A DNA stretch of 64,000 bases from Arctic95D-9 sp035967665 (GCA_035967665.1 JAYWLB010000120.1:147766-211765); one strand, 5' to 3'; shown: positions 26,701 through 35,149, counted from the stretch's first letter. Made by a program: numbers and translations. The notes: generated from the letters alone by a model not told the origin.

Positions 26701-26927
26701 TTCACACCGTCGTCCGGCGCAGAGTTGACGATAGGTAATCGTGCCCCGCTGATTTTCTCGACCTGCATTCGAAATTCCTCCGCCGCGACTCGTTGCATTC
26801 GGGTCGGTGTTTCAGAAATGACAATGGACGCTTTTGGAACTCCGTTTTCGACAATGAAACGATCGGCTGCAAAGCAGGTCAGGTTTAACAGCACAACTAA
26901 AGAAACAATCACGAAGCGGGCACTCAT
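23754..26927 (-). CDS. Large secreted DUF4838 glycosidase-like protein with CBM9-like domain
   Basis: A 1057-residue exported protein (signal peptide residues 1-20, ending CFAAD). An N-terminal glycosidase-accessory domain (about 25-130: IVISETPTRMQRVAAEEFRMQVEKISG) resembles those preceding GH20/GH67 catalytic barrels. The DUF4838 region (about 200-480) contains CEKCDGKDSPERHERG. A CBM9-like domain begins near residue 610 (VIDGKLDDAYWEKCP). The C-terminal 250 residues are helical and TPR-like (LNRRDAP, GRGDEEDL-type repeats). It probably binds or cleaves a uronic-acid-containing polysaccharide outside the cytoplasm. Catalytic residues cannot be assigned. Confidence 0.82.
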   Translation of the reverse strand: MSARFVIVSLVVLLNLTCFAADRFIVENGVPKASIVISETPTRMQRVAAEEFRMQVEKISGARLPIVNSAPDDGVKVYIGASATNPAKADGLEKGAYRIATGPDWIALIGDDTDFEPKHPYAASNSDIPRAQAEWEGIVGAPYGMPSTGLYKNRLRLPGNTGKPDGATTAERESLEIWGLDERGSFNAVCGYLRTLGARWYLPGDIGEILPAMKTISLPEINETVIPDFPMRQFNFRFGTAGYDTSMWAMRLGIRNEENIQIAHGMARMTNNERVFAEHPEWFALYGGKRDFDPGSSKCQLCYSDEGLFLETVRYARALLDTYRFEGISIMPPDGYTAICQCEKCDGKDSPERHERGRLSNHIWEFTNRVAREIAKTHPDAKIVNGGYGVYTLPPDNIDKVEPNVLVCLVGGRRPINKAGYKGEGESAPERLRAEWAAKSDNPIIFFENYPFTDRGWYLPCFSVKSLTESVNATKGISMGEDIWLSAGRDFATSGIGFNHFLVYFTARLYWGGKDANGDALFREYCRLFYGPAEEEMHAFFIYCEENWKEMENEKERADKALALFAKAQSKVDASGDYGQRLALIDDYLKGLRLKSGQLGQKRGPVPSVRLVGDAQGIVIDGKLDDAYWEKCPTAATGKLRELQTGRTPTFGTSFKSGWSGNSLYFAIRCDELPGEKPLDAASKHDDPAIWKGDAIEIEIGTETHSYYQIAISPGGVIVDLDRELAKGDGLKWSSKAEVATRISDDHWTVEIRIPVTDDENDPHHQVIGRKPTQSLPWHINICRQRIRGNGEEFSALSPTGTNSFHLPLKFARLYAGQSHQFESDPEGTDFAIEFQNATRSRKAADFLALAGGKEITDFQKSAALEMAAGYSRGEEDPIIEQIPIEAVKKAAQMRQLLNRRDAPELIRIFSGEAISEWPFWKRGEGFHLRGRASQITQDGKGAEEDLSSALVWTSDPRARDSIRVMLAQNREFNLGNEEGSIEAYEAVVSGRDRLGGSDEYYALQGIARILTKRGQFDEALKTLDRAKVGKLSGAWQKNILESIEEVKAAKEAGTRE

Positions 26928-27062
26928 AGTTCTGATTTGGTTAGTCGCTTTTGAGGACGGTGTCCGGCGGCATTCGCTATTTTTAAGTCTCTCCTATGAA
27001 CGACGGCGAGACAATTTTTCAGATGAATCGTGTCCCTGCCACTGCCTGCTTTTCGATCCCTC

Positions 27063-28526
27063 TCATTTCTCAAAGGGGAACAACGGTTGCCGCCGATTCC
27101 GGAAGTTGAGTTGGCGCATATCGGCGCAGGTCACGCCGGGGGTGTTGACGTGGATAAAGCGGTCTGCGATTTCCGCGTAGGCGGCGATAGGAGCGATGAC
27201 GCCCTTGGCGACGATGGCCCGATAATCCGTTGGAGCAATGCCGAAGTTCGTTAGTTGAGCGAGACTGAAGGGCGGGGTGCGTCGCGAAGTAAGCATGATC
27301 GTAACGCCCCTGTCTGTTTCGATGATGGCGGTTCGGCCCTGGTCGAAATTTGTGATCCCCCCGTGGCGGGCTTTGCTTTCGCTGAAGCGGCCGTCGTGGA
27401 GGCTTTTTACCGTCGCGACGACATTCAGGGGCGTTCCATGAAGGGTGTCGTTTTTTCCCCCAATGGAAAATTCAGCCCGCTCACCAATGCCGGTGTCTTC
27501 GGCGAATCTCACTGACCCGGAATCGTCGATGATGACCAGTGAGCGGATTCCGTTCGCCTCCAACTCGTGAAGGATGAAAGTGCTGTCGCCGGGGGATCCG
27601 CCGCCGATGTTGTCTCCCATGTCGAGGAGCACGCTGGTTCCCTCGCTGGAGCCGGCATGTTCAACGGCAGCGGTGACATCAATAAACTCGGGATCGAACT
27701 GCTCGCGACGTTCCCACATCCTATCGGCGATCTTGTCCGCGAGTCTGCCTGCCAGGGCCGAATCATCGTTCGTCACGACAATGACCGATGACCCCATTTC
27801 GCATACATCTGCATAAGGGAACCCTAACATGATGCTATGAGAAATGGTCTCAGCCTTCGAGGCGATCTCATCTGCCTCACCGTAGAACTCGTTCATGGGA
27901 GCTTCCCCGGTGTTCTGCGTTTGGATATTAATTTGGAGAGGTGGAAAGGCCGCCGCCTGGGTGGGGCGAATCTCACCGCGGAGAGTTCGCTTCATGAGAT
28001 CGGCGGCGCGGAGGCCGGTCTCGCGCTGGTCGAGATGAGGATTCGTGCTGTATGCGATGAGTGCGTCGGTAGCCGCGACCATTGCCGGTGAGAGGTTGCC
28101 GTGTGGATCGAGGGTCGCGATGATGGGAAGATCCGGGCCGACTTGTTCCCGCAGCTTTGTGAGCCACGATCCGTCGGCGTCGGGGTGGTTCTCTGCGGCG
28201 GTGGCTCCGTGGGGGGCGGCGAGGATTCCGTCGAGAGGACCCGCCTTGCGCACACCATCGAGGAGACGTTCCACGAGCTCATCGAAAGTCGACGCTTCGA
28301 TTGTGCCATAGGGAAGGGCACGGGCCGCGAAAATCGGAACCGCTTCGAAATCCCTTTCGCCCTCGAGACCGGCAAAGAAGCCTCCGACCTCGTGTTCGGC
28401 ATTGAGGAAGGTGTCGCGGATCGCTTCACCGGTGATGAGCAGTTCCCGTTCGAAATGTTCGAGACGGGTTTTGCCGGAAACGAAAGTATTGGATTCCTGA
28501 AGAAGGGCGACGATTCCGATGCGCAT
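27063..28526 (-). CDS. M81 family metallopeptidase-like protein (MlrC family)
   Basis: A 487-residue protein of the M81/MlrC family, named after the microcystin-degradation enzyme MlrC. ATG at 28524-28526 gives the family N terminus MRIGIVALLQESNTF; an upstream TTG start would add 12 residues. Family motifs are APHGATAAENHPDADG, LDPHGN and DMGDNIGGGSPGDST, the last two probably involved in zinc binding. Most family members do not act on microcystin, and the real substrate is unknown. It is the last gene of a four-gene operon, 32 bases after the threonine-synthase-like gene. Confidence 0.88.
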   Translation of the reverse strand: MRIGIVALLQESNTFVSGKTRLEHFERELLITGEAIRDTFLNAEHEVGGFFAGLEGERDFEAVPIFAARALPYGTIEASTFDELVERLLDGVRKAGPLDGILAAPHGATAAENHPDADGSWLTKLREQVGPDLPIIATLDPHGNLSPAMVAATDALIAYSTNPHLDQRETGLRAADLMKRTLRGEIRPTQAAAFPPLQINIQTQNTGEAPMNEFYGEADEIASKAETISHSIMLGFPYADVCEMGSSVIVVTNDDSALAGRLADKIADRMWERREQFDPEFIDVTAAVEHAGSSEGTSVLLDMGDNIGGGSPGDSTFILHELEANGIRSLVIIDDSGSVRFAEDTGIGERAEFSIGGKNDTLHGTPLNVVATVKSLHDGRFSESKARHGGITNFDQGRTAIIETDRGVTIMLTSRRTPPFSLAQLTNFGIAPTDYRAIVAKGVIAPIAAYAEIADRFIHVNTPGVTCADMRQLNFRNRRQPLFPFEK

Positions 28527-28558
28527 GAAAGGTGTCTGTTTGGAGGTGGCGTGTCCGT

Positions 28559-29626
28559 TCAAGAGGATCGGACAAGTGATTCAAAATCGGCGAAGTCATC
28601 CACCAGCGGGCAGTCCTTGTCTGAAGTCATGCGGGCGACCGAGGTGGCGTCTTTGAATCCGCTCCCGGTGATGAGGCAGACAACGGTTTCGCCCTTGTGT
28701 ATATTTCCTTCGGCTAAAGCCTGTGAAAGCGCGGCGACGGAGACGGCTCCGGCCGGTTCGCTGAAAACTCCTTCGTTACGCGCGAGCCGGGTTTGCATTT
28801 GGAATACCTCATCGTCGCTGACGAGAAAACCTGTGCCTCCCGAGGCGCGGCACGCGGCGACGGCTTTGTTTCCATCGATTACGCTCGCGACCTGCAGTCC
28901 GCTCACCGTAGTGGTGCATTCGCAGGTGCGCGCCCGTTCGAGTCCCTCACGCAGAGGGCCGGCGATGGTATCGTTGCCTTCGGGTTGCACGCAGTGAACC
29001 GCGGTTTGTTTTCCGGAAAATCCCCGGGCAGTGGCGAGAACGAGACCGCCTCCGCCCGCGGGAGCGAACACGTGATCGATTCCTGCGGGGAGTTGTTCGA
29101 CGAGCTCCCAGGCGATGCTCTGAACGCCGGCCATTCCGTTGGGCGAAAAGGCAAAGGCACTGATTTGCAATTCCGTGTTGAGGCTTCCCGCGAGCCGGCG
29201 AAGTTGGTTCGCAACTTCCCGGGTCACTTCAGGATCGGCGCCAAATCCCCGGATTCGAATCAGTTCGGCTCCGTAGGCCTGCATTTGCCGGAGTTTCGCC
29301 TCAGGTGCTCCCTCGACGATAGCGAGGACGCAACGCATCCCGGCAGCGGCGGCGTATCCGGCAAGAGCGGCCCCGGTATTTCCGCTCGAGGTCCCAAGGC
29401 AGAGGGTGCGGTTCTTTGCCAGTAAGTGCGATACGGCACCGGCTGCGAATCTGTCTTTGTAAGATCCGGTGGGGTTCACCGATTCGAGTTTGAAATAGAG
29501 ATGCTCCAGGCCCAGTTCCGGCCCGATCACCCGGGAGCGAACCAGGGGCGTGTTGCCTTCGCCGAGAGTGAGTTGATGCTCCTCCGCCAGGTTGGCCAGT
29601 CGATTTGCGAAACGCCAGATACTCAT
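28559..29626 (-). CDS. Threonine synthase-like PLP-dependent lyase
   Basis: A 355-residue fold-type II PLP enzyme. The Schiff-base lysine is K57 in NPTGSYKDR and the phosphate-binding loop is SSGNTGAALAGYAAAAGM. Overall layout fits threonine synthase of the short form (TrpB-like), yet the surrounding genes are not threonine-pathway genes, so threonine dehydratase, diaminopropionate lyase or another beta-elimination of a related amino acid are alternatives. It overlaps the upstream AstE-like gene by four bases (ATGA). Confidence 0.8.
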   Translation of the reverse strand: MSIWRFANRLANLAEEHQLTLGEGNTPLVRSRVIGPELGLEHLYFKLESVNPTGSYKDRFAAGAVSHLLAKNRTLCLGTSSGNTGAALAGYAAAAGMRCVLAIVEGAPEAKLRQMQAYGAELIRIRGFGADPEVTREVANQLRRLAGSLNTELQISAFAFSPNGMAGVQSIAWELVEQLPAGIDHVFAPAGGGGLVLATARGFSGKQTAVHCVQPEGNDTIAGPLREGLERARTCECTTTVSGLQVASVIDGNKAVAACRASGGTGFLVSDDEVFQMQTRLARNEGVFSEPAGAVSVAALSQALAEGNIHKGETVVCLITGSGFKDATSVARMTSDKDCPLVDDFADFESLVRSS

Positions 29627-30573
29627 GAAGAAAGAGGGTAGTCGTGGAACGCTGCCGCAGGAGCGTTTTCGAGAATCACCGCGAGGGGATCATCGGGTTG
29701 AACGGAACAACAGCTCCGCAGAACGATGATCCGGCCGCTTTCATTCGCAACGATGTCATGAGTTCTGCCGCGATCCGTTGGTATTACCCGGCCGAGTAAG
29801 GATCCTGCTGTGATCGCCTCGCCGAGCGTGACCGTTGATTCAAAGAAACCGGCAATCGGGCAGGGATGGCAGATTTGCATGTGGCCCGATTGATCCCGGG
29901 GATCTTCGAGGCAATGCTCATCGCTTAGTAGTGCCGGCTTTTCGTGGCCTGTTAGGATTCCGAATTCTGTCATCACTCTGAGACAACCTTCGACGTAACT
30001 TTTCACCCCTTTGCCCGAACACATTCCACCTCCGAGGTATTCCGCGTAAATCGCAGGAACTCCGGCCTCCCAGGCTACCGAGAGGGTCCGGCCTTTCAGG
30101 GAAGCGTTGGTTCCCCATATGAGGGGAAGCCCGAAGGCTTTCGCCATGCGTCGCTGAGTTTCGAGAACCGGCTCGTCGGCAACGAGGCCGTATCCGATCA
30201 GTGGCCAGACCTGCATCGTCATTCCCCCGGTGTGGAGATCGATGAAAAAATCAGCCGACCGGATCCGTTTGGAGATGGCGTGGGCGATTCGCACGGTGGG
30301 GCTGCCCTCGGCGCTTCCCGGGCAGGTTCGGGCGAGATCCTTGCCGTCATCACCGCAGCGGGCGGGAATCGCAAAGGCCGGTTCGTTGACGATGGGGATC
30401 AGGGTAACCGATCCGTGAAGGTGTTCACGATGCGAGACGAGCTGACCCGCCAGCTCGCGAATCGCGGCGATGCCCTCGTATTCGTCACCGTGAACGCCTG
30501 CAATGATGAGCAGGTTGGGACCATCGAAGGAACCGTTGAACTCGATGACTTGAAATGGTTCGTCAGTGATCAC
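29623..30573 (-). CDS. Succinylglutamate desuccinylase/aspartoacylase (AstE/AspA) family protein
   Basis: A 316-residue zinc carboxypeptidase-fold deacylase. Zinc ligands are recognisable as H28 and E31 in GVHGDEYEG and the His of FIDLHTGG near residue 117. Enzymes of this family remove acyl groups from N-acyl amino acids (succinyl-glutamate, acetyl-aspartate, N-acetyl-diaminobutyrate). It overlaps both neighbours by four bases. Next to a PLP lyase, this is reminiscent of the deacylase and dehydratase pair in ectoine-utilisation clusters, although other ectoine genes are missing. Confidence 0.87.
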   Translation of the reverse strand: MITDEPFQVIEFNGSFDGPNLLIIAGVHGDEYEGIAAIRELAGQLVSHREHLHGSVTLIPIVNEPAFAIPARCGDDGKDLARTCPGSAEGSPTVRIAHAISKRIRSADFFIDLHTGGMTMQVWPLIGYGLVADEPVLETQRRMAKAFGLPLIWGTNASLKGRTLSVAWEAGVPAIYAEYLGGGMCSGKGVKSYVEGCLRVMTEFGILTGHEKPALLSDEHCLEDPRDQSGHMQICHPCPIAGFFESTVTLGEAITAGSLLGRVIPTDRGRTHDIVANESGRIIVLRSCCSVQPDDPLAVILENAPAAAFHDYPLSS

Positions 30574-31253
30574 AGGACACCGTATTTTTGATAAACTTCG
30601 GTCGCGGTCATGCCGTTTCGAATCGCGTCACGTGTGACACTTTCTGCGTGGACTTTTTCCCAGGCCCTGCCGATGACCTCCCGCTCGACCTCGCCCGGGA
30701 CGACGACGAGACCGTCTTCATCAGCGACGACGAGATCGCCCGGATTGAAGGTGAGCCCGGCAATTGTGACCGGCACGTCAACCGCGGTGACGCGTTGCCG
30801 GTTCAGGCTGTCATAGGGGCAGGAACTGCTCGCGAAAACGGGAAACTTCATCTCCCGCATTTGTTCAATGTCCCGCACAGCGCCATGAACAATCGCTCCA
30901 ACGCAGCCACGGTTGCGGGCCGCGGTGGAGAGCAGTTCGCCCCAGATTCCGGAGCGGGTTGATCCTTCCGCCGCAGCGATGATGACATCTTCGGGTTGGC
31001 ATCCGTCGACGGCTTTGAGCTCGAGTTCATAGGGGTTCGGGTCTTCGAAATCGATGTCCTCCCATAAAGTGGTGCGGCATCGCCCGACCAGTCGAGTCGT
31101 CCCTGTCATGGGCAGTAGCAGATTGGGCAGGCTCTGTTCAGGGTAACCCGAAGAGTCGAGTGCATCCGAAATCACGGCGGTGAACAAATGCTCACGGACC
31201 ATGTCGAGAGTGATTGTTTCAGGGGCGGTGGGAGAATTGGGATCGGTGTTCAC
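30570..31253 (-). CDS. RraA-like/HMG-CHA aldolase family protein
   Basis: A 227-residue protein of the RraA/4-hydroxy-4-methyl-2-oxoglutarate aldolase family. The characteristic segment GCVGAIVHGAVRDIEQM carries the Arg and Asp that bind substrate and metal in aldolase members; GDLVVADEDGLVVVP is also conserved. The GTG at 31251-31253 is chosen as start; a TTG-started frame reaches 31307. Without a recognised RNase E partner, an aldolase or decarboxylase activity on a hydroxy-oxoacid is more likely than RNase inhibition. First gene of the four-gene operon, divergent from fumC. Confidence 0.85.
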   Translation of the reverse strand: MNTDPNSPTAPETITLDMVREHLFTAVISDALDSSGYPEQSLPNLLLPMTGTTRLVGRCRTTLWEDIDFEDPNPYELELKAVDGCQPEDVIIAAAEGSTRSGIWGELLSTAARNRGCVGAIVHGAVRDIEQMREMKFPVFASSSCPYDSLNRQRVTAVDVPVTIAGLTFNPGDLVVADEDGLVVVPGEVEREVIGRAWEKVHAESVTRDAIRNGMTATEVYQKYGVL

Positions 31254-31406
31254 GGTGACTGGAAATAAATGATGGTTAGAGTAGGAAAGAAAAACAGCCG
31301 TGAGCAAGACGGAATCCTCCGTGTAGAAGTATGGCGTGATATACGGGATGCTCTCTCTGTTTGATTCGCTTCCGTCTCTCCGGTTTCTGAACTATCTTCC
31401 ACCGGT

Positions 31407-32795
31407 ATGGACATGAGTAATACTCGCAAGGAACGGGATAGCATGGGTGAGATTGAAATTCCCGTCTCAGCTCTCTGGGGCGCGAGCACCCAGCGGGCCG
31501 TTGAGAATTTTCAGGTTTCAGGTCGTCCCGTTGACCTCAGTATCTGCCGTCACCTCGCTTTGATTAAGGGCTGTGCCGCGCAGGTAAATGCGGAAGTCGG
31601 CGATCTCACTGACGAACGGCGCGATCTCATTGTTCGCGCCGCGGAGGAGGCTTTTCTGGGAGATCTTGATGAACACTTTGTGGTCGATGTCTTTCAGACG
31701 GGCTCGGGAACGAGCACTAACATGAACGTAAATGAGGTCGTCGCGAATCGTTGCTCCCAGCTCGCGGGGGAGCTACTGGGTTCGAAGCGGCCTGTTCATC
31801 CTAACGATCACGTCAATCAGTCCCAGTCCTCGAACGATACGTTCCCGAGTGCGGTTCATCTCGCGGTTGCGGTGGCGTTGTCTCACGAATTGATTCCTGC
31901 TCTGGAGGGTTTGGGCAAAGCGTTCAGAGACAAGGCACAGGCATTTGAATCTGTATTTAAAATCGGGAGAACTCATCTCATGGATGCGACACCGGTCCGG
32001 CTCGGGCAGGAGTTCGCAGGCTACGCACGCCAGATAGAGCTGGGAGTGGAGAGAGCCCTTTCGGCGCGGAAAGCGATTGAAGAGCTCCCCCTTGGAGGAA
32101 CCGCCGTCGGAACCGGCTTGAACTGTCCGCCGGCGTTTGCGGGGAAAGTGATTGCTCTTCTCAGTGAGAAAACCGGGATTCCCTTTCGAGAGGCTTCAAA
32201 TCATTTTGAAGCGCAATCGGCCCGTGATGGGTTGGTGGAAGTGAGTGGGCACCTCAAAACGATTGCGGCAAGTCTCTTTAAAATTTCGAACGATCTGAGA
32301 TGGCTCTCATCAGGTCCGAGATGCGGTTTTTCTGAAATCCGGCTCCCCGCGACGCAGCCGGGATCGTCGATCATGCCCGGAAAGGTGAACCCGGTGATGG
32401 CCGAGTCGATGATGCAGGTTTGTGCTCAGGTCGTGGGAAATGACTCGGCGGTGACGTGGGGCGGGGCGAATGGGAATTTTGAACTCAACACGATGATGCC
32501 TCTAATCGGGCGCAATGTGATGGAGTCCGTTCAGCTTCTTGCAAGAGCGTCGGATGGACTTCGAACCAAATGCGTGGAGGGGATTCAGGCCGATGAAGAG
32601 CAGTGCGAGGCGACTCTTTCGAAGTCGCTCAGCCTCGTGACCGCGCTCGCACCGATCGTGGGATACGACACGGCTTCTGCACTCGCGAAACAGGCATACG
32701 CGGAAGGCAGAACGATCCGTGAGGTGTGCTCTGAGAAAGGGGTGCTTTCAGAAGAGGAGCTTGATCGCGTCCTGAATCCGGAATCGATGACTTGA
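31407..32795 (+). CDS. fumC: Fumarate hydratase, class II
   Basis: A 462-residue enzyme of the fumarase/aspartase superfamily, converting fumarate to malate in the TCA cycle. The superfamily signature GSSIMPGKVNPV is present near residue 318, with the upstream TGSGTSTNMNVNEV and HPNDHVNQSQSSND blocks that are specific to class II fumarase. ATG 31407 or the near-by in-frame ATG 31413 are both possible starts. It is divergent from the catabolic operon, perhaps because that pathway feeds a C4 acid. Confidence 0.95.
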   Translation: MDMSNTRKERDSMGEIEIPVSALWGASTQRAVENFQVSGRPVDLSICRHLALIKGCAAQVNAEVGDLTDERRDLIVRAAEEAFLGDLDEHFVVDVFQTGSGTSTNMNVNEVVANRCSQLAGELLGSKRPVHPNDHVNQSQSSNDTFPSAVHLAVAVALSHELIPALEGLGKAFRDKAQAFESVFKIGRTHLMDATPVRLGQEFAGYARQIELGVERALSARKAIEELPLGGTAVGTGLNCPPAFAGKVIALLSEKTGIPFREASNHFEAQSARDGLVEVSGHLKTIAASLFKISNDLRWLSSGPRCGFSEIRLPATQPGSSIMPGKVNPVMAESMMQVCAQVVGNDSAVTWGGANGNFELNTMMPLIGRNVMESVQLLARASDGLRTKCVEGIQADEEQCEATLSKSLSLVTALAPIVGYDTASALAKQAYAEGRTIREVCSEKGVLSEEELDRVLNPESMT

Positions 32796-32846
32796 CCCCG
32801 CAGAGTCACCACTTCGGTTTATTTGCCCGGGGAGAGGGAGGCGCTA

Positions 32847-34007
32847 TCAGTATCGCAGTTCTGCGCAAATCTCATTGCCTCCGGGCATCTTCGTGGCTTC
32901 GAGATAAAAGAGGCGACCGCCGCGACTGAGAGTCAGCTCGGCGGCTGTTTGGTAGAGGTCGAATCCCTTCGGGTCGCCGGGTGAAAGTTTCTCGAAGCTT
33001 CCCGTCGCAGGGTCCGTGATTTTCCCGCGGCATCGCAGGTCTGATGGGGCCACGAGTGAATCGACCCGACCCATCGAAGCGGCAGCGAGAATTTCCTGAA
33101 GATTCGTGACAAAGGCGCCACTCGCAGCGAGCTCTTTCAGTCGCAGGAGCTCCCGTTTCCGGCTCTCGGCAAAATCCCGATAGAGCAGGTCTGTTGCGCT
33201 CTCATGAAGATCGTCGAGTGATTCATGCTCGGCGTTCCCGCTTACGATCTTTTCAACGAGGTTGGGGTAGGTATTGGCCTCTGCGTAGAGCGGGAGGTAG
33301 AAATCTACTCCGGCAATGAGAAGCGGGTCATTGCTGTCGCCGAGGATCTTCCGCACAGGCTCGTTCACTTCTTCGAAAAACCGCTGGAGGTTTTCCTTGT
33401 TCGCTTCTGCATCGATAATGTCCGGATCGTCGCCGCTCGAACGGGCCGCGGCAGTTTCACTCTCTTTGAATGAAGGATTGCCGCCCGGAATGACGACCTC
33501 GCGAATGCCCAGCCTCGAACCTCTATAGAGAGCCACTTCGTTTTGACTGAGCGAAAGCAGCCAGTAGGAGTCAATATTTGCCGCCAGTTCAAGTAGTGGA
33601 GTGAGGAACCATTTCGTGGAATAGGAGCATTGCGGCGAAAAACTCTCAGGCACCTGGATGACTCGAACGGTTTCGGCGTCTGCGAAAATCGCGAGTCCTC
33701 CCGCCTGGTGCTGCCAGAATTCGCTCTCTTCGCTTTCCTTGTCGAGGTAGGGGCCAATTTCGTCTTCGAGAATGTCGAGGATCTCCTCTCCTCCGTTTCC
33801 ATCGAGAAGTTTTCCGACTTCCTTAAAGGCTCCTTTCAACTGGAGACGCGATTCCGGCACGTCGTCGTGAGTGCGGCCTGCGGGAACATAGATCGAGACA
33901 CGTTGCGCTTCCTCTGCGTTTTCGGAAAGTAAATCATCGAGGGTGTCGAGAAGTCTCTCTACGCGTCTAATACGGTGGGTTTCTGGTGGTGGGGCAGTCA
34001 TTTGCAT
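32847..34007 (-). CDS. baeRF-type (bacterial archaeo-eukaryotic release-factor-like) protein
   Basis: A 386-residue cytoplasmic protein. The N-terminal charged region, the central block FFTP-like YSTKWFLTPLLELAANIDSYWLLSLSQNEVALYRGSRLG and the block GVDFYLPLYAEANTYPNLV fit the bacterial eRF1-like (baeRF) families, which share the eRF1 domain 2-like fold but lack the GGQ tripeptide of true release factors; no GGQ occurs here either. Suggested roles for such families include ribosome hibernation or translational stress response, unproven. The ATG at 34005-34007 is used; a close in-frame ATG (MTAPP) is an alternative. Confidence 0.7.
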   Translation of the reverse strand: MQMTAPPPETHRIRRVERLLDTLDDLLSENAEEAQRVSIYVPAGRTHDDVPESRLQLKGAFKEVGKLLDGNGGEEILDILEDEIGPYLDKESEESEFWQHQAGGLAIFADAETVRVIQVPESFSPQCSYSTKWFLTPLLELAANIDSYWLLSLSQNEVALYRGSRLGIREVVIPGGNPSFKESETAAARSSGDDPDIIDAEANKENLQRFFEEVNEPVRKILGDSNDPLLIAGVDFYLPLYAEANTYPNLVEKIVSGNAEHESLDDLHESATDLLYRDFAESRKRELLRLKELAASGAFVTNLQEILAAASMGRVDSLVAPSDLRCRGKITDPATGSFEKLSPGDPKGFDLYQTAAELTLSRGGRLFYLEATKMPGGNEICAELRY

Positions 34008-34354
34008 GATGCCCCTATACCGACGCTACATGCGGGCCAAGGTGGCATTTTATGTTGTAACTTTCTTATTGTAAGTGTTTTGCACCATATTTAATCGGTC
34101 TCAGGAAGGCGAAGACTTTGAATTATGCACTGCGATACACTCTCAGGGTATTGCAGAGGGCAATGACGCCCGTCATCCCGCCCATTTATTGCCAAGCGCC
34201 ACACCGTCCGATTCCCCCGGGTTGCAGAATGCATCAATACACAATCCGATTTGCTTTCGGAAACACCCGTTCAAAATACCTAATTTGTTTATTTTTAGAT
34301 AGTTGTATAATTTTTATGCGGCGGTGGCACTGAGATTGCGCTTTTAAATGCATT
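34008..34354. other. A+T-rich spacer between divergent genes
   Basis: This 347-base spacer is notably A+T-rich at both ends (GTTGTAACTTTCTTATTG near 34054; TTTATTTTTAGATAGTTG near 34288). Except for a candidate sigma-54 promoter at 34325-34340 no defined elements are visible. A 71-codon frame at 34118-34333 was considered and rejected as a gene. Confidence 0.4.
34325..34340 (+). promoter_or_regulatory. Near-consensus sigma-54 (-24/-12) promoter
   Basis: TGGCACTGAGATTGCG matches the sigma-54 consensus at TGGCAC and TTGC with exactly ten bases between GG and GC. The expected transcription start is near 34351, only about four bases before the ATG at 34355, which would make the PRC-barrel mRNA practically leaderless. 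No upstream activator site is recognisable. Confidence 0.55.
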
Positions 34355-35149
34355 ATGAAAACGAACCAAATCATAGATGAGAAGTCGCAGTTTAGAGCCG
34401 TGGGTCCTTTGAAGGGGGCCACCATCGAAACGAAAGACGGGAAAACGGTCGGAAAATGCGGAGATTTCCTTTTCGACGACGAGAACTGGACGATTCGCTA
34501 CATCGTGGCGGACACGGGCGGTTTTTTCTCAAGAAACGAGGTCCTGATGAGTCCCTTCGTTTTCAAGAATCCCGAGTTCGGCAATTACCATCAAAGCATG
34601 CAGACGGTACTTTCGGAGGAGTGGATTGAATCGAGCCCTCCCCTCGACGCCCATTCGCCGGTCTCGCGGAAATACGAGCTCGAGCTGGCCCGCCACTTCG
34701 GATACCCGCTCTACTGGACAGGGACCTATCTCTGGGGAGGTAACCCTCATCCGCTGCCGGGGCTGCTCGACCCCAACGAACCCGCCCGCCATGAAGAGAA
34801 GATGGCTGAGATCGGAGAATCCCGATTGCGCTCTTGCGACGAAGTCGTCGGATATGAGGTGGTCTCCAACGGCGAGAGCATCGGAAAGGTGGATGACTTT
34901 ATCGTTGAGACTCATCCCTGGCGGATTCGTTACTTCGTTATCAGAACAGGAAACTGGATGTTCGGTAAACGAGTCATTCTTTCTCCGGAATGGGTCGCCG
35001 ATATTTCCTGGGAGGCGAATGAGATAAGGATTAACGATCTTGCCCGGGGACAGATCGAAAACGCTCCCGCCTTTGATCCAAGTGACGGTGTGAACCGTGA
35101 CTACGAAGGCAGGCTCTACGACTATTACGGGCGTCGTTACTACTGGTGA
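34355..35149 (+). CDS. Tandem PRC-barrel domain protein
   Basis: A 264-residue soluble protein with two PRC-barrel units: about residues 18-80 (ATIETKDGKTVGKCGDFLFDDE) and about 160-225 (YEVVSNGESIGKVDDFIVETHPWRIRY). Between them are a His/Pro-rich linker and YWTGTYLWGGNP. PRC barrels are small beta-barrels found in photosynthetic reaction-centre H subunits and RNA-processing factors; free-standing tandem forms often are stress-induced and of unknown function. ATG 34355 has no ribosome binding site, consistent with a leaderless message from the sigma-54-type promoter. Confidence 0.85.
   Translation: MKTNQIIDEKSQFRAVGPLKGATIETKDGKTVGKCGDFLFDDENWTIRYIVADTGGFFSRNEVLMSPFVFKNPEFGNYHQSMQTVLSEEWIESSPPLDAHSPVSRKYELELARHFGYPLYWTGTYLWGGNPHPLPGLLDPNEPARHEEKMAEIGESRLRSCDEVVGYEVVSNGESIGKVDDFIVETHPWRIRYFVIRTGNWMFGKRVILSPEWVADISWEANEIRINDLARGQIENAPAFDPSDGVNRDYEGRLYDYYGRRYYW

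Noticed and set aside
30570..31253. RraA as RNase E inhibitor
   Set aside because: It sits in a catabolic-type operon and retains the residues of the aldolase members; nothing links it to RNA metabolism.
34118..34333. 71-codon frame beginning MNYALRYTLRVLQ, reminiscent of an Rrf2 start
   Set aside because: The similarity stops after about 13 residues, there is no helix-turn-helix or Cys cluster, and the frame lies in an A+T-rich spacer leading to the sigma-54 motif.
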